From assembly GCA_020831845.1 (NCBI GenBank), contig JAFIFV010000004.1, positions 1-46,267 of the forward strand: a DNA stretch of 46,267 nucleotides, in the 5' to 3' direction. Source of the DNA: Ectothiorhodospiraceae bacterium. Its GTDB lineage: Bacteria; Pseudomonadota; Gammaproteobacteria; Nitrococcales; Aquisalimonadaceae. Shown here piece after piece: positions 17,520 to 26,685 of the stretch; position 1 is the first letter of the stretch, and each line of letters begins with the position of its first letter. A program made the translations under genes and the position numbers. The notes beneath the pieces are model-generated. The model was not told the DNA's origin. It worked only from the letters and a program-made list of their open reading frames with translations, and made no database searches.

Positions 17520-18394
17520 GCGGTTCTTCCGTCACGACCACGCGCCGCCGCCAGGACAGCCTCCATGGCCTGTGGCAGCCGCGGGCCGAAGCTCAGCAGG
17601 AACATGCTGTCCCGGACCAGCACCCGGCCAGACCGTCCGGCTGGTGTCTGCTGCAAGGCGGGCCAGTCTTCCAGCCGGAAGGCCCCCTCCGCCGTTTCCG
17701 CCACGACAATCAGCTCGGGACGCAGGGCCAGCGCAGCCTCCGCATTGAGCGGCTTGAAACCCTCGATCTGCTCCGCCGCGTTGGGGAGCTGCAGCGCATC
17801 CAGCAGCGCCTGCGCCTGGGTGTCCCGCCCTCCCACCAGCAGCCCATGACCGCCGGTGGCCAGCAGGAACAACACCCGCGGCTGGCGATCCAGTGGCAAT
17901 CGCCGTTCGATCTCCGCGAACTCCTGTTCCAGCTGCGACGCCAGTCGCTCACCCTGTTCCCGCCTGTCCAGCAGCTCGGCGATCTGCCGCACCCGCTCCA
18001 CCACCGCGTCGGGCTCCCAGGCGCTGGTGATCCGGGTCACCGGCACCACCCGCTCCAGTTGGCGGAGCGCGCGCTCGGGCCCGGCTTCCGGGGCAACCAG
18101 CAAGCGGTCCGGTTTCAGGGCCAGAATGCCCTCCACCGGCAGGGCACGCACATAGCCGACACGGGGCAGATTTCGGGCCTCCGGCGGCCAGGTGCTGGTG
18201 GAGTCCACCGCAATCAGCTGATCCTCGGCGCCCAGCGCATAGATCACCTCGGTGATGGCGCCGCCCGCCACCACCAGGCGCTCCGCGGCCAGCGGCGTGC
18301 AGAGCATGAGCAGCATCAAACTCAGCGACAGACGTAGCGCAGGCACGGCGCGTTTGCCGCCCGTTGAAGGATGACGCTTGCGCAGCAACGACAC
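17504..18394 (-). CDS. hmuT: Periplasmic heme-binding protein
   Basis: Type III periplasmic binding protein that carries heme to HmuUV. The 296-residue protein begins with a GTG at 18394, preceded by GGGGGGAGAGGC, only one base after the hmuS stop. The signal peptide is long, ending near PLAAERL. Family hallmarks are GGAITEVIYALG and the VGYVRALPVEGILALKPD segment, whose Tyr is a heme-ligand candidate. A longer in-frame reading upstream lies within hmuS and is its shadow. Confidence 0.93.
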   Translation of the reverse strand: MSLLRKRHPSTGGKRAVPALRLSLSLMLLMLCTPLAAERLVVAGGAITEVIYALGAEDQLIAVDSTSTWPPEARNLPRVGYVRALPVEGILALKPDRLLVAPEAGPERALRQLERVVPVTRITSAWEPDAVVERVRQIAELLDRREQGERLASQLEQEFAEIERRLPLDRQPRVLFLLATGGHGLLVGGRDTQAQALLDALQLPNAAEQIEGFKPLNAEAALALRPELIVVAETAEGAFRLEDWPALQQTPAGRSGRVLVRDSMFLLSFGPRLPQAMEAVLAAARGRDGRTAWLPR

Positions 18395-18395
18395 G

Positions 18396-19472
18396 CTAGC
18401 CTCTCCCCCCGTTGGTCGCCTGTTCCAGGACCTCGATGTGGTGACGCCAGGATGCCAGCTCCGGCTTGCCGGGCTTGCGTTCGCCGAACAGGCTGAGCAC
18501 CAGGTCGCCGTGCGCGTTGAAGCAGTCCAGCGAGGTGATGTCGCCATCCTCGGATGGCCGCCGGACCGTCCAGACCGAGGCAATGTCGGTGGTACGCACA
18601 TGGAGGTTGAAGTCCGGATCGAGCACGTTGAACCAGTCGCCCGTGCGCAGCAATTTGCGGATACGGCCGGTGTAGATCTGGATGATTCCGCGGTTGCCCG
18701 CGAACGCCATGATCGGCGTACCGGCCGCCGCAACGTCCTTCAGCAGCCGCTCCAGGCTGCTGCGCACCAGCGGCCTGGACCACTGCCCCTCCATCATCTC
18801 CAGCGCCGTAAGCCGATCCACCCGATGTTTCAGCAGGACATCGTGGAACTGGTGCACATCGGTGATGCCCGCCCAGTCCGCGGCGAGCGCGTCACGATCC
18901 ACGATGCCGGAGCTGCGTTCCGGCCGTGCCGCCGGCGTGAAACGCATCTGCGGCCGTTGCACATCGGCGGAGAACCGTTCCACCAGGGAATTCCACGCCT
19001 CGCGGGATGTACCCCGGACGGCGAAGATCTTGTGCAGCGCCATGCCAGAAGCATCGAAGAACTGCAGGCTGCGGCGCGTGCGGCGACCGTGTTTCTCCGA
19101 GACCGCATAGCCGTGGGCCCAGTGCCGGAAGAACACGCGCAGGTCGATCTCGCCCAGGCACAGGCCAATGTCGGCATGGGCACCGATACTGAACGGTCCC
19201 ATGGTGCCGGTGGTCTCGTGCACCACCTCGTCATTGCGCGCCAGGGCCATGATAGGACCCAGTTTCAACAATTCCCGATAGAGCATGGGGAACTCCGGCC
19301 GTAGCCGCCGGACATTGCCCGATGTCTCGGTCAACAACAGGGCCAGTTCGCTGACCCCCAGCCGGTTGGCGGCGTTGCGGATGCGAATGGAAGGCTCACT
19401 CGCCCGCAGCGACTGCCAACGCTCGCGCAGCCCGGTAGCGCTCGTGTCCGGTGTGTTGATGGTCTGTTGCAT
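18396..19472 (-). CDS. hmuS: Cytoplasmic heme chaperone / heme-degrading factor
   Basis: HemS/ChuS/HmuS family protein that receives imported heme and passes it on or opens the ring to free iron. The 358-residue length matches the family. Two similar halves are visible: one around GHxH-like FFDASGMALHKIF (His147 is the likely heme ligand) and one around DCFNAHGDLVLSLFGERKPG. It lies 36 bases after hmuY and one base before hmuT. Confidence 0.94.
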   Translation of the reverse strand: MQQTINTPDTSATGLRERWQSLRASEPSIRIRNAANRLGVSELALLLTETSGNVRRLRPEFPMLYRELLKLGPIMALARNDEVVHETTGTMGPFSIGAHADIGLCLGEIDLRVFFRHWAHGYAVSEKHGRRTRRSLQFFDASGMALHKIFAVRGTSREAWNSLVERFSADVQRPQMRFTPAARPERSSGIVDRDALAADWAGITDVHQFHDVLLKHRVDRLTALEMMEGQWSRPLVRSSLERLLKDVAAAGTPIMAFAGNRGIIQIYTGRIRKLLRTGDWFNVLDPDFNLHVRTTDIASVWTVRRPSEDGDITSLDCFNAHGDLVLSLFGERKPGKPELASWRHHIEVLEQATNGGRG

Positions 19473-19508
19473 GGTTCTGTCCCCTGTTTGCCGATGCCTG
19501 TTCCAGGA

Positions 19509-20684
19509 TCACTCCACCGGGCGCCAGCGAATCTGCGGATGGCCGCTGGCACCGGTGGCTGTGTAGTAGTTGATGAGCTGCAGTGCGAACCGCGGAGAGG
19601 CGTCGTCCGCACTGTCCGTGTCCACCAGGTAAACCCGGTAGTTGGGCCAGAGACGGTGCTGGCCGCTGAGGTTGTAGCCGTACCACTCGTGCGCGTCGAA
19701 AACGCCGCCACTGCTGTCCGGGACATACAGGCCGGCGATGCTGGTACCACCGGGCTCGGTGGTGGCACTGGTAAAGGCGGACAGCTCGCTCCAGGGGAAC
19801 GGGCCGAAGGCCGCACCGTCGCCGTCCCCACTGACGCCACCGTTGCTGCGCAGGTAGAAATCGCGGCCCTGGAAGCCGATCTTCAGATCCCAGGCGGTGC
19901 CGGTGCAGTCCACGGTGGCGTCGGTATCGAAATCGAAACAGACGTCGCCGCCACTTCCCGGAATGGAGCCGGTAAACGTGGCCTCGGTGGTGAACTGGCT
20001 GGTATCCGGCACCTGCACATCGAATTCGAAGGTGAAGCTTTCCACCCCGTTGCCGGATCGGGAATGGAACACCAGATCGGTCATGCGCATGCGGGCGTAG
20101 CTGTTGCCCTCGCCGGAACGCAGCAGCCAGCCGTTGTCCGGGTTGGCCAGAAAATGCCCGGTGGCGCCTTCGTAGATGTACCAGCCGCCGTCTGTACTGG
20201 ATGGGCCGCTCAGTACCGTGGTAATGCTGTCGTTGATCCAGTCGCTGTTCGCGGGCTCATCGAAATCGTCCAGCAGCGGGTTCAGCTCGGACTCGGGGCT
20301 GGCATTCAGGAACACGCTGGGGTTCGGCTCACCGTTGCTCTCGTAGAAATGCTCCTGCGCAGCCACCAGCGCGCCGCGGACGCTCCCGGGGCCGGATGTG
20401 CCTCCGTTGAGCTTGAGGTAGTTGCGGCGGAATGCGATGTGCCATGCATCGGATTCCAGTGCCTGCTCATCGGTGAGTTCCAGCAGTTCCTCGTTGACCA
20501 GGTCGAAGTACACGTAGTCGTCAGCGTCGCTGGCGTCGAACTGCCGGGTCTGCACCTCGCCATCCGGTGGGTTGTCGCCACCGCCGCCGCCGCCCGAGGA
20601 GGACGAACTGGAGCTGCCGAAGCAGCCCGCCAGCAGCAGTGCGCTGGCGGCGGTGATCGCGGTAAGGCCCTTGCCTGTTTTCAT
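19509..20684 (-). CDS. hmuY: HmuY-family heme-binding lipoprotein
   Basis: Outer-membrane-anchored lipoprotein that captures heme and hands it to the TonB-dependent receptor. The lipobox LLLAGC places lipidated Cys at residue 21, followed by a Ser/Gly spacer (about 23-37) that lifts the domain off the membrane. The HmuY signature W81-x-IAF...NGGTSG at 81-98 recurs in variant form at 265-286 (W265...NGGVSG), hinting at two related lobes. Cys249 and Cys260 could form a disulfide. At 391 residues it is much longer than the roughly 216-residue Porphyromonas protein. GAAGGAGAC precedes the ATG; the gene begins 14 bases after hmuR ends. Confidence 0.86.
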   Translation of the reverse strand: MKTGKGLTAITAASALLLAGCFGSSSSSSSGGGGGGDNPPDGEVQTRQFDASDADDYVYFDLVNEELLELTDEQALESDAWHIAFRRNYLKLNGGTSGPGSVRGALVAAQEHFYESNGEPNPSVFLNASPESELNPLLDDFDEPANSDWINDSITTVLSGPSSTDGGWYIYEGATGHFLANPDNGWLLRSGEGNSYARMRMTDLVFHSRSGNGVESFTFEFDVQVPDTSQFTTEATFTGSIPGSGGDVCFDFDTDATVDCTGTAWDLKIGFQGRDFYLRSNGGVSGDGDGAAFGPFPWSELSAFTSATTEPGGTSIAGLYVPDSSGGVFDAHEWYGYNLSGQHRLWPNYRVYLVDTDSADDASPRFALQLINYYTATGASGHPQIRWRPVE

Positions 20685-20698
20685 TGTGATTGTCTCCT

Positions 20699-22738
20699 TC
20701 AGTTTCCGAACCGATATGCAGCGCCCATGTACGCAAACACGCCGGCCACGGGACCGAAATCCATGGGATCGTCGAATGAACGCTGGGTGTCGAACACGTT
20801 GTCCACGCCACCGAACAGCCGCAGCCGCCGGGTCAGCTCGTAATTGGCCTTGATGTCCACCACGCCCCAGCCCGGGGAGCGGCCATCCACCTCCACGCCG
20901 TCCCGGCCACTGCTCACCAGCTCGCTGCTCTGGTAGCGACCGCGTAGCGCCAGCTCCAGCCGTCGGGTCACTTGCCAGTCCAGCCCCAGCCGCATCTGGA
21001 CACGAGGCTGCCGAGTCAGCGGCTGGCCGGTATTCCGGTTCTCGACCGTGGTGTAGAGCGTATGGCCGAAGGTCATCACGAGCTGCGGGCTCAACTGCAA
21101 GCCGGCCAGACTCTCGACGCCCTCCGTGATGGCGCGATCCACATTGGCATAGCGGAATTCGCTGACACCGCCCGGCCCCACGGTAGCGTCCGCGGTATCC
21201 ACCTGGATCAGGTTGCGGATACGGTTGTGGAAGAGGTTGATGTCGATCCAGGCAAGGTCGCGTCGTCCCATGGCCCAGCCGAGCTGATAGCTGTCCGAGG
21301 CCTCCGGCTGCAGCTCGGGATTGCCGACGACCACGTAGCCAAGCTGGCTGTGGTCGAACAGGTAGTAGCGCTCCTTCAGATTGGGAACGCGATAGCCCTG
21401 CCCCCAGCTCAGGCGCAGCGTGCCGTGGCTGTCCGGGGTGCGCACCGCATGCCAGGAGATTCCGGCCTTGCCCGCGGTATGCGTTCCGAAATCGGAGTCG
21501 TCCTGGAAACGGGCGCCAACCAGCAGCTCCAGGCTGTCCCCGAGAAACACGGTGTTCTGCAGGTAGTATTCACGGCTGCGGCGCGCGACATCCGGCGCAT
21601 CCAGTTCGGAGACGCCATCCTTGGTCTGGGTCAGAGTTTCCCGCCGCAGATCGCCGCCCACCTGGATCAGGTTCGGCCCCACCGGAGGCAGATCCAGCTG
21701 CAGGCTGGCGTGATCGAGCGTCATCTCCGCCCGCCGGTCATCGAAGGTTTCGCCGCCGGCGCGTTTCAGCGTGTCGCTGGTGAACTCCTCGGTGACCGCG
21801 TTCAGCTGGATGCCGGCGCCGCTGGCCCAGCGCCAGCGCCCGCCCGCCACCAGTCGGTCCCGCCGCACGTCCTCGTCCTTGCCCTGCTCCACCTGCTGCC
21901 CCGGCAGGCTGAAGAGATAGCGGCTGTCACCCTGTTCCTCGAACCGGCTGCCCTGGACGTAGAAACGGCCTCGGTGGGAGGGATGCCACTCCAGGCGCGC
22001 ATCCAACTGCTGCCGATCGACGGCATCGCCCGGCCTGCCCCAGTCATCGGGCGCAGGATCGATGCCGTCCAGCTCCCGTCGGTCGGCCGCCAGCCGCAGG
22101 CGTAACTGCTGCGTGCCGGTATCGACCCGCACCCGACCGTGCCGGCTGGCGGCATCCCCACTCCGGCCGGAGGGGTTCTGCCGGCCATAGCTGCCGACAT
22201 CGCCGAGAATCTCGCCCGAGAACCCAGGGCGGACATCCCGCGTAATGACGTTGATCACACCGCCCATGGCCGCACTTCCGTATTGCGCCGAGGTTGCTCC
22301 CTTGACGATCTCGATGCGTTCCACTTCGGTAAGCGCCAACTGGCTGACGTCTACCGTGGAGCCTGTGCTGGCGGAAATCGGAAGCCCGTCCACCAGCACC
22401 AGCACCTGCTCGCCACTCAGTCCTTGCAGCGACACCTCGAAACCGGGCTTGCCGTGAATTTCCCGCAGGTGCAGGCCCGGCACGTTCTCCAGACCCTCCT
22501 TCAGCGTGCGCGCATGCGTCCGCTGCAACTCCGCGGCGGACACCACTTCCGTTCGTACCGGCGTATCCAGCACGGAGCGCTCGCTACGTGTTCCGGTGAT
22601 GACCAGCGTGTCGAGCGTGTGCGACTGCTCCGCGGCCAGCGCGGCCGGCACTGCCAGCACCAGGGCAGACAGCAGCCGCTGCCGGCGACAATGACGGATG
22701 CGGCGTGCACGTCCCTGGCTGATGCGGCAGTCCGGCAT
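20699..22738 (-). CDS. hmuR: TonB-dependent heme receptor
   Basis: Outer-membrane receptor of 679 residues for heme or heme proteins. A signal peptide ends near ALAAEQ. The TonB box candidate LDTLVITGTR and the plug domain (VPGLHLREI...GGVINVITRD) follow. The heme-receptor segment YRVPNLKERYYLFDH...VVGNPELQPE (the FRAP/NPNL-type region) lies near residues 480-520, and a terminal strand ends in YRFGN, an aromatic-rich C-terminus typical of barrel proteins. No TonB-ExbB-ExbD genes are in the window, so energy must come from a system elsewhere. It is the first gene of the Fur-regulated operon. Confidence 0.92.
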   Translation of the reverse strand: MPDCRISQGRARRIRHCRRQRLLSALVLAVPAALAAEQSHTLDTLVITGTRSERSVLDTPVRTEVVSAAELQRTHARTLKEGLENVPGLHLREIHGKPGFEVSLQGLSGEQVLVLVDGLPISASTGSTVDVSQLALTEVERIEIVKGATSAQYGSAAMGGVINVITRDVRPGFSGEILGDVGSYGRQNPSGRSGDAASRHGRVRVDTGTQQLRLRLAADRRELDGIDPAPDDWGRPGDAVDRQQLDARLEWHPSHRGRFYVQGSRFEEQGDSRYLFSLPGQQVEQGKDEDVRRDRLVAGGRWRWASGAGIQLNAVTEEFTSDTLKRAGGETFDDRRAEMTLDHASLQLDLPPVGPNLIQVGGDLRRETLTQTKDGVSELDAPDVARRSREYYLQNTVFLGDSLELLVGARFQDDSDFGTHTAGKAGISWHAVRTPDSHGTLRLSWGQGYRVPNLKERYYLFDHSQLGYVVVGNPELQPEASDSYQLGWAMGRRDLAWIDINLFHNRIRNLIQVDTADATVGPGGVSEFRYANVDRAITEGVESLAGLQLSPQLVMTFGHTLYTTVENRNTGQPLTRQPRVQMRLGLDWQVTRRLELALRGRYQSSELVSSGRDGVEVDGRSPGWGVVDIKANYELTRRLRLFGGVDNVFDTQRSFDDPMDFGPVAGVFAYMGAAYRFGN

Positions 22739-22768
22739 GTTTCCCTTTACAGATCACAAGACTCAAAC

Positions 22769-22787
22769 AAGAATGATTCTTATTCTT
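22769..22787. promoter_or_regulatory. Fur box
   Basis: AAGAATGATTCTT at 22769-22781 is a perfect 6-1-6 palindrome, followed by a third ATTCTT hexamer at 22782-22787. The three hexamers match the repeated-hexamer form of a ferric uptake regulator site. It covers the -10 element of the hmuR promoter, so iron-loaded Fur would block transcription. It lies about 30 bases upstream of the hmuR start codon. Confidence 0.82.
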
Positions 22788-22811
22788 ATCGTCGCATGCA
22801 CAAAATGTCAA
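22783..22811 (-). promoter_or_regulatory. hmuR promoter
   Basis: On the minus strand a consensus -35 TTGACA (plus positions 22811-22806) is followed after 17 bases by TAAGAA (22788-22783), which fits a -10. It is one of the strongest sigma-70 matches in the window. The -10 lies in the Fur box. Confidence 0.75.
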
Positions 22812-22941
22812 CACGAATGCGTCTCATTACTGTTCATCCTCTTGACGTTTTCATCGGACGTCTGTGCGGCTATCGTGAAGGAAGCGCCTGACTCGGCGGA
22901 CAACAACGACATCGCCGGACACACCGGATCGGAGGAGACGT

Positions 22942-24573
22942 ATGGCTGGTATCTTTGATCAGGGGCTGCCGCAGACACCGGCGAATTTCGAGCCGCTGAG
23001 CCCATTGACCTTCATCGAACGCGCGGCGTCGGTGTACCCGGACCACCCCGCCGTGATCCACGGGGCCGTCCGCCGCGACTGGCGCCAGACCTACGCACGC
23101 TGCCGGCAACTGGCCTCCGCGCTGGTGCGCCAGGGCATCGCGCCCGGCGACACCGTGGCCGCCATGCTGCCCAATATTCCGGAGATGCTGGAGGTGCACT
23201 TCGGCGTGCCCATGGCCGGCGGCGTGCTCAACGCGCTGAATATCCGACTCGACGCGGCGGCCATCCGGTTCATGCTGGAGCACGGCGAGGCCAAGGCACT
23301 GCTGGTGGACCGCGAATTCGTCCCGGTGATCCGGGAAGCCCTGGAGGGCATGACGTCCCCTCCCCTGGTCATCGACGTGGACGACCCGGAGTTCGACGGT
23401 GGCGAAGCGCTCGGCAAGCTGGACTACGAGGCCTTGCTCGAGGAAGGCGACCCCGATTTCGACTGGATACGCCCCGGCAGCGAATGGGACGCCATCTCAT
23501 TGAACTACACCTCTGGCACCACCGGAGACCCCAAGGGTGTGGTCTACCACCACCGCGGCGCCTACCTGAATGCGGTGAGCAACCAGATGGTCTGGGGCAT
23601 GGGCCACCACCCCATCTACCTGTGGACGCTGCCCATGTTCCACTGCAACGGCTGGTGCTTCCCGTGGACCATCACCGCTGCGATAGGCACCCATGTCTGC
23701 CTGCGCAAGGTGGACCCGGTGAAGATCCTGTCACTGATCAGCGAGCACGGGGTCACTCACCTGTGCGGTGCGCCGATCGTGCTGAACGGGCTGCTCAACG
23801 CGCCGGCCGAGGCCCGCGCCACGCTGAAGCATCCGGTGAAAGCCATGACCGCCGGCGCCGCGCCACCGGCGAAGGTGATCGGCGCGGTGGAGGACATGGG
23901 CATCGAGATCACCCACGTCTACGGTCTCACCGAGGTGTACGGCCCGGTGACCGTCTGCGCCTGGCATGGGGAGTGGGACGCGTTGCCGCTGGACGAGCGA
24001 GCGCGGGTCAAGGCCCGCCAGGGGGTACGCTACCCGATGCTGGAGGGTCTGATGGTGGGCCACCCGGAATCGCTGGAGCCGGTGCCATGGGACGGCAAGA
24101 CCATGGGCGAGATCTTCATGCGGGGCAACACGGTGATGAAGGGTTATCTGAAGAATTCCGCCGCCACCGACAAGGCGTTCAAGGGGGGGTGGTTTCATAC
24201 CGGCGACCTGGCCGTGCAGCATCCGGACGGCTACGTGGAGATCAAGGACCGACTGAAGGACATCATCATCTCCGGCGGAGAGAACATATCCACCATCGAG
24301 GTGGAGGATGTGCTCTATCGCCACCCGGCCGTGCTGGAAGCCGCCGTGGTCGCCCGGCCCGACGAGAAATGGGGCGAAACGCCCTGCGCCTTCGTCACCC
24401 TGCGCGAGGGCCAGGACCAGGTCAGCGCCGAGGACATCATCGCCTTCTGCCGAGAGCATCTGGCGCACTACAAGGCACCGCGAACCGTGGTGTTCTGCGA
24501 GCTACCCAAGACATCCACCGGAAAGATCCAGAAATTTGCCCTGCGCGAGCAGGCACGGAGACTCGACCAATGA
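22942..24573 (+). CDS. AMP-forming acyl-CoA ligase, DmdB/medium-chain-like
   Basis: ANL-superfamily ligase of 543 residues that activates a fatty or related acid to its CoA ester. Motifs are the P-loop TSGTTGDPKG, HVYGLTEVYGP, WFHTGDLA, hinge KDRLKDIIISGGENIS and the catalytic Lys in KTSTGKIQKF. The long LPMFHCNGWCFPW motif and overall layout are shared with DmdB (methylmercaptopropionyl-CoA ligase) and plant AAE-type enzymes, so short or medium acids are plausible substrates. GGAGGAGA precedes the ATG. The stop overlaps the next gene by four bases. Confidence 0.9.
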   Translation: MAGIFDQGLPQTPANFEPLSPLTFIERAASVYPDHPAVIHGAVRRDWRQTYARCRQLASALVRQGIAPGDTVAAMLPNIPEMLEVHFGVPMAGGVLNALNIRLDAAAIRFMLEHGEAKALLVDREFVPVIREALEGMTSPPLVIDVDDPEFDGGEALGKLDYEALLEEGDPDFDWIRPGSEWDAISLNYTSGTTGDPKGVVYHHRGAYLNAVSNQMVWGMGHHPIYLWTLPMFHCNGWCFPWTITAAIGTHVCLRKVDPVKILSLISEHGVTHLCGAPIVLNGLLNAPAEARATLKHPVKAMTAGAAPPAKVIGAVEDMGIEITHVYGLTEVYGPVTVCAWHGEWDALPLDERARVKARQGVRYPMLEGLMVGHPESLEPVPWDGKTMGEIFMRGNTVMKGYLKNSAATDKAFKGGWFHTGDLAVQHPDGYVEIKDRLKDIIISGGENISTIEVEDVLYRHPAVLEAAVVARPDEKWGETPCAFVTLREGQDQVSAEDIIAFCREHLAHYKAPRTVVFCELPKTSTGKIQKFALREQARRLDQ

Positions 24574-25361
24574 CAACGGTTATGGAACAGACGGACATTC
24601 AGTTGCAGCGCGGCGAGGACGGCATCGCCACCATCACGCTACCGGGCGCCGCCCGGTTCAATCCGCTCACTGGAGCGGTGATCGATGGCATGCGTGCTCT
24701 GCTGGAGGAACTCGCCGACGACGAAGGGGTGCGGGTGGTGGTGATCCGCGCCGAGGGCAAGGCATTCTGTCCCGGCCACGACCTGAAAGAGGTCCGCGCC
24801 CGGGAGGAGCAGACCTACCACCGGGACCTGTTCGGCCGCTGCAGCGCGATGATGCAGCAGATTGTCGAGCTGCCCCAGCCGGTGATCGCCCAGGTGCACG
24901 GCATCGCCACGGCGGCCGGCTGCCAGCTGGTGGCAAGCTGCGATCTGGCGGTGGCCGGCGAGAGCGCCCGTTTCGCCACCTCCGGCATCAACTTCGGCCT
25001 GTTCTGCGCGACCCCGGCCGTGGCTGTTTCGCGCAACGTCGGCCGCAAGCATGCGGCCCATCTGCTGTTCACCGGGGAATTCATCAACGCGGCCCGGGCG
25101 GAGGCGATCGGACTGATCAACCAGGTAGTGCCGGACGAAGCGCTGGAGGAAGCCGTCCAGCACATGGCGGCAACTATCGCGGCCAAGCCGCCGGAGGCCA
25201 TACGCGCCGGAAAAGCCTTGCTGCACCGGCAACTCGGCGCCGGTCTGGCGGATGCTTACGCCATGGCCACGGACACCATGGCCTGCAACATGGATACGGA
25301 CGCCGCGCGGGAAGGCCTCGACGCGTTCATCGAGAAACGTCCGCCTCGCTGGCCCCGCTGA
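24570..25361 (+). CDS. Crotonase-fold protein, ECHDC3-like, lacking both catalytic Glu
   Basis: Enoyl-CoA hydratase/isomerase superfamily member of 263 residues. The CoA and oxyanion-hole segments FCPGHDLKEV (about 67-76) and the GIATAAGCQL loop (111-120) are clear. The two Glu residues that activate water in true hydratases are absent: Gln119 stands at the first position and Gly139 at the second. The GLFCATPAVAVSRNVGRK segment is typical of the ECHDC3 branch, whose reaction is unclear. ATGA overlap with the ligase implies that both act on the same acyl-CoA. Confidence 0.87.
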   Translation: MTTVMEQTDIQLQRGEDGIATITLPGAARFNPLTGAVIDGMRALLEELADDEGVRVVVIRAEGKAFCPGHDLKEVRAREEQTYHRDLFGRCSAMMQQIVELPQPVIAQVHGIATAAGCQLVASCDLAVAGESARFATSGINFGLFCATPAVAVSRNVGRKHAAHLLFTGEFINAARAEAIGLINQVVPDEALEEAVQHMAATIAAKPPEAIRAGKALLHRQLGAGLADAYAMATDTMACNMDTDAAREGLDAFIEKRPPRWPR

Positions 25362-25387
25362 GCCTGACCATTGGGGTCGGGCCCCGC

Positions 25388-26647
25388 TCAGCCCGAACGC
25401 GCCGGCTGTGACAGCCGGCGCCAGGCGGTCTCGAACGGCCCCCGCCCCACAAGCCGGCGCCAGATCAGCGAGAACACGATCTGGAATGCCCAGATCAGCA
25501 GCACCACGCCGAGCAACTGGAGATGACCCAGGGCGGAAAACAGCCCCAGGCCGAAACCATAGAAGATGGCGCCGCAGATCAGTGACTGACCCAGGTAGTT
25601 GGTCATCGCCATGCTGCCCACCGCCTCCAGCGCCCGCCGCACCCGGCCCAGCGCATCCGCCTTCACCATCATGATGATGAGCGCCAGCCAGGCCATGCAG
25701 ATGGCCACGCTGCCCCAGTGATTGGCGATGCGACCGAGAAAGATGGAGTGGCGGAAATCCCAGTCCAGCGCTTCATTGAACCAGACACCCGACATGATCA
25801 CCGGCACGCCGATCAGCAGGCCCAGCCCGGCAACGATCTGGTAATGCCGCATGCGCCAGCTGCCGGAAAGGAAGCCCACCTTGAGCAGGGCCATGCCCAG
25901 GAACATCATCGCCGTCATGCGCCAGATGCGGTCGGTGAGCAGCATCCATACCTGCGCACCCACCGCGTTGACGGCACGATCGCCAAAGGCCGCCACCCAG
26001 CCGTGGGTGTGGCGGGCGACCTCCTCGCCGATGACATCGCTGCTGGGCGTCCAGTACTTGCCGCTGAGACTCTGTATGGTTTCCCCGGGCAAGGCGAACA
26101 GGATGATGGCGCTGATCAGCATCCACAGCACCATCACCGCGGCGAACAACACGGCACTGATGGTCACCAGCGTCAATGGCTCCAGGTGCCGGTAGCGCAT
26201 CACGATCAGGCCGCAGACGGCGTAGGCGGCGAGGATGTCTCCCGGCCAGATAAGCAGGCCGTGGAGCAGACCGAATACCAGCAACCAGCCCATGCGCCTG
26301 CGGAACAGACGCTCGAATCCGGCGACCGAGTCCCTGGAGGTTCTGGCCATCAGCAGCAGGCCGGCGCCGAACAGGATGGTAAGCATGGAGATGAATTTCT
26401 CGTCCGCCACCACGTGGTTGACCAGCCACACCAGCCAATCCACAGGCGGCGGATCCCCCAGCGCCTTGGGGTTGGCGTACTGGCTGGAAACCAGGCCGAA
26501 GGACTGGATGTTCATCAGAAGAATACCCAGCACCGCAACACCCCGGAGCACGTCCAGGACCACCAGCCGACCGGCTTGATCGACGGGGGCTGTTTCGTCA
26601 CTGTGTAACGAATCGTTGCGCATTTCCGACCCGATTGACTGGTTCAT
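25388..26647 (-). CDS. DUF418 / YeiB-family membrane protein
   Basis: Polytopic inner-membrane protein of 419 residues with about ten hydrophobic segments. The N-terminal LDVLRGVAVLGILLMNI is the acyltransferase-3-like opening of this family, and the C-terminal DUF418 domain includes SMAMTNYLGQSLIC and FQIVFSLIWRR. Function is unknown; roles in transport or envelope modification have been suggested for the family. Met1 and Met9 (26623) are both possible starts. It is divergent from the dipeptidase gene with only about 40 bases between, so their promoters must overlap. Confidence 0.85.
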   Translation of the reverse strand: MNQSIGSEMRNDSLHSDETAPVDQAGRLVVLDVLRGVAVLGILLMNIQSFGLVSSQYANPKALGDPPPVDWLVWLVNHVVADEKFISMLTILFGAGLLLMARTSRDSVAGFERLFRRRMGWLLVFGLLHGLLIWPGDILAAYAVCGLIVMRYRHLEPLTLVTISAVLFAAVMVLWMLISAIILFALPGETIQSLSGKYWTPSSDVIGEEVARHTHGWVAAFGDRAVNAVGAQVWMLLTDRIWRMTAMMFLGMALLKVGFLSGSWRMRHYQIVAGLGLLIGVPVIMSGVWFNEALDWDFRHSIFLGRIANHWGSVAICMAWLALIIMMVKADALGRVRRALEAVGSMAMTNYLGQSLICGAIFYGFGLGLFSALGHLQLLGVVLLIWAFQIVFSLIWRRLVGRGPFETAWRRLSQPARSG

Positions 26648-26685
26648 TCGCCCTGCCAGGCAGGGTGACTGGAGGATTCTGGACC

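Noticed and set aside
25352..25391. Inverted CTGAGC/GCTCAG between the crotonase and DUF418 genes
   Set aside because: Short arms, long gap, overlap with a stop codon and no T-tract; not convincing as a terminator.
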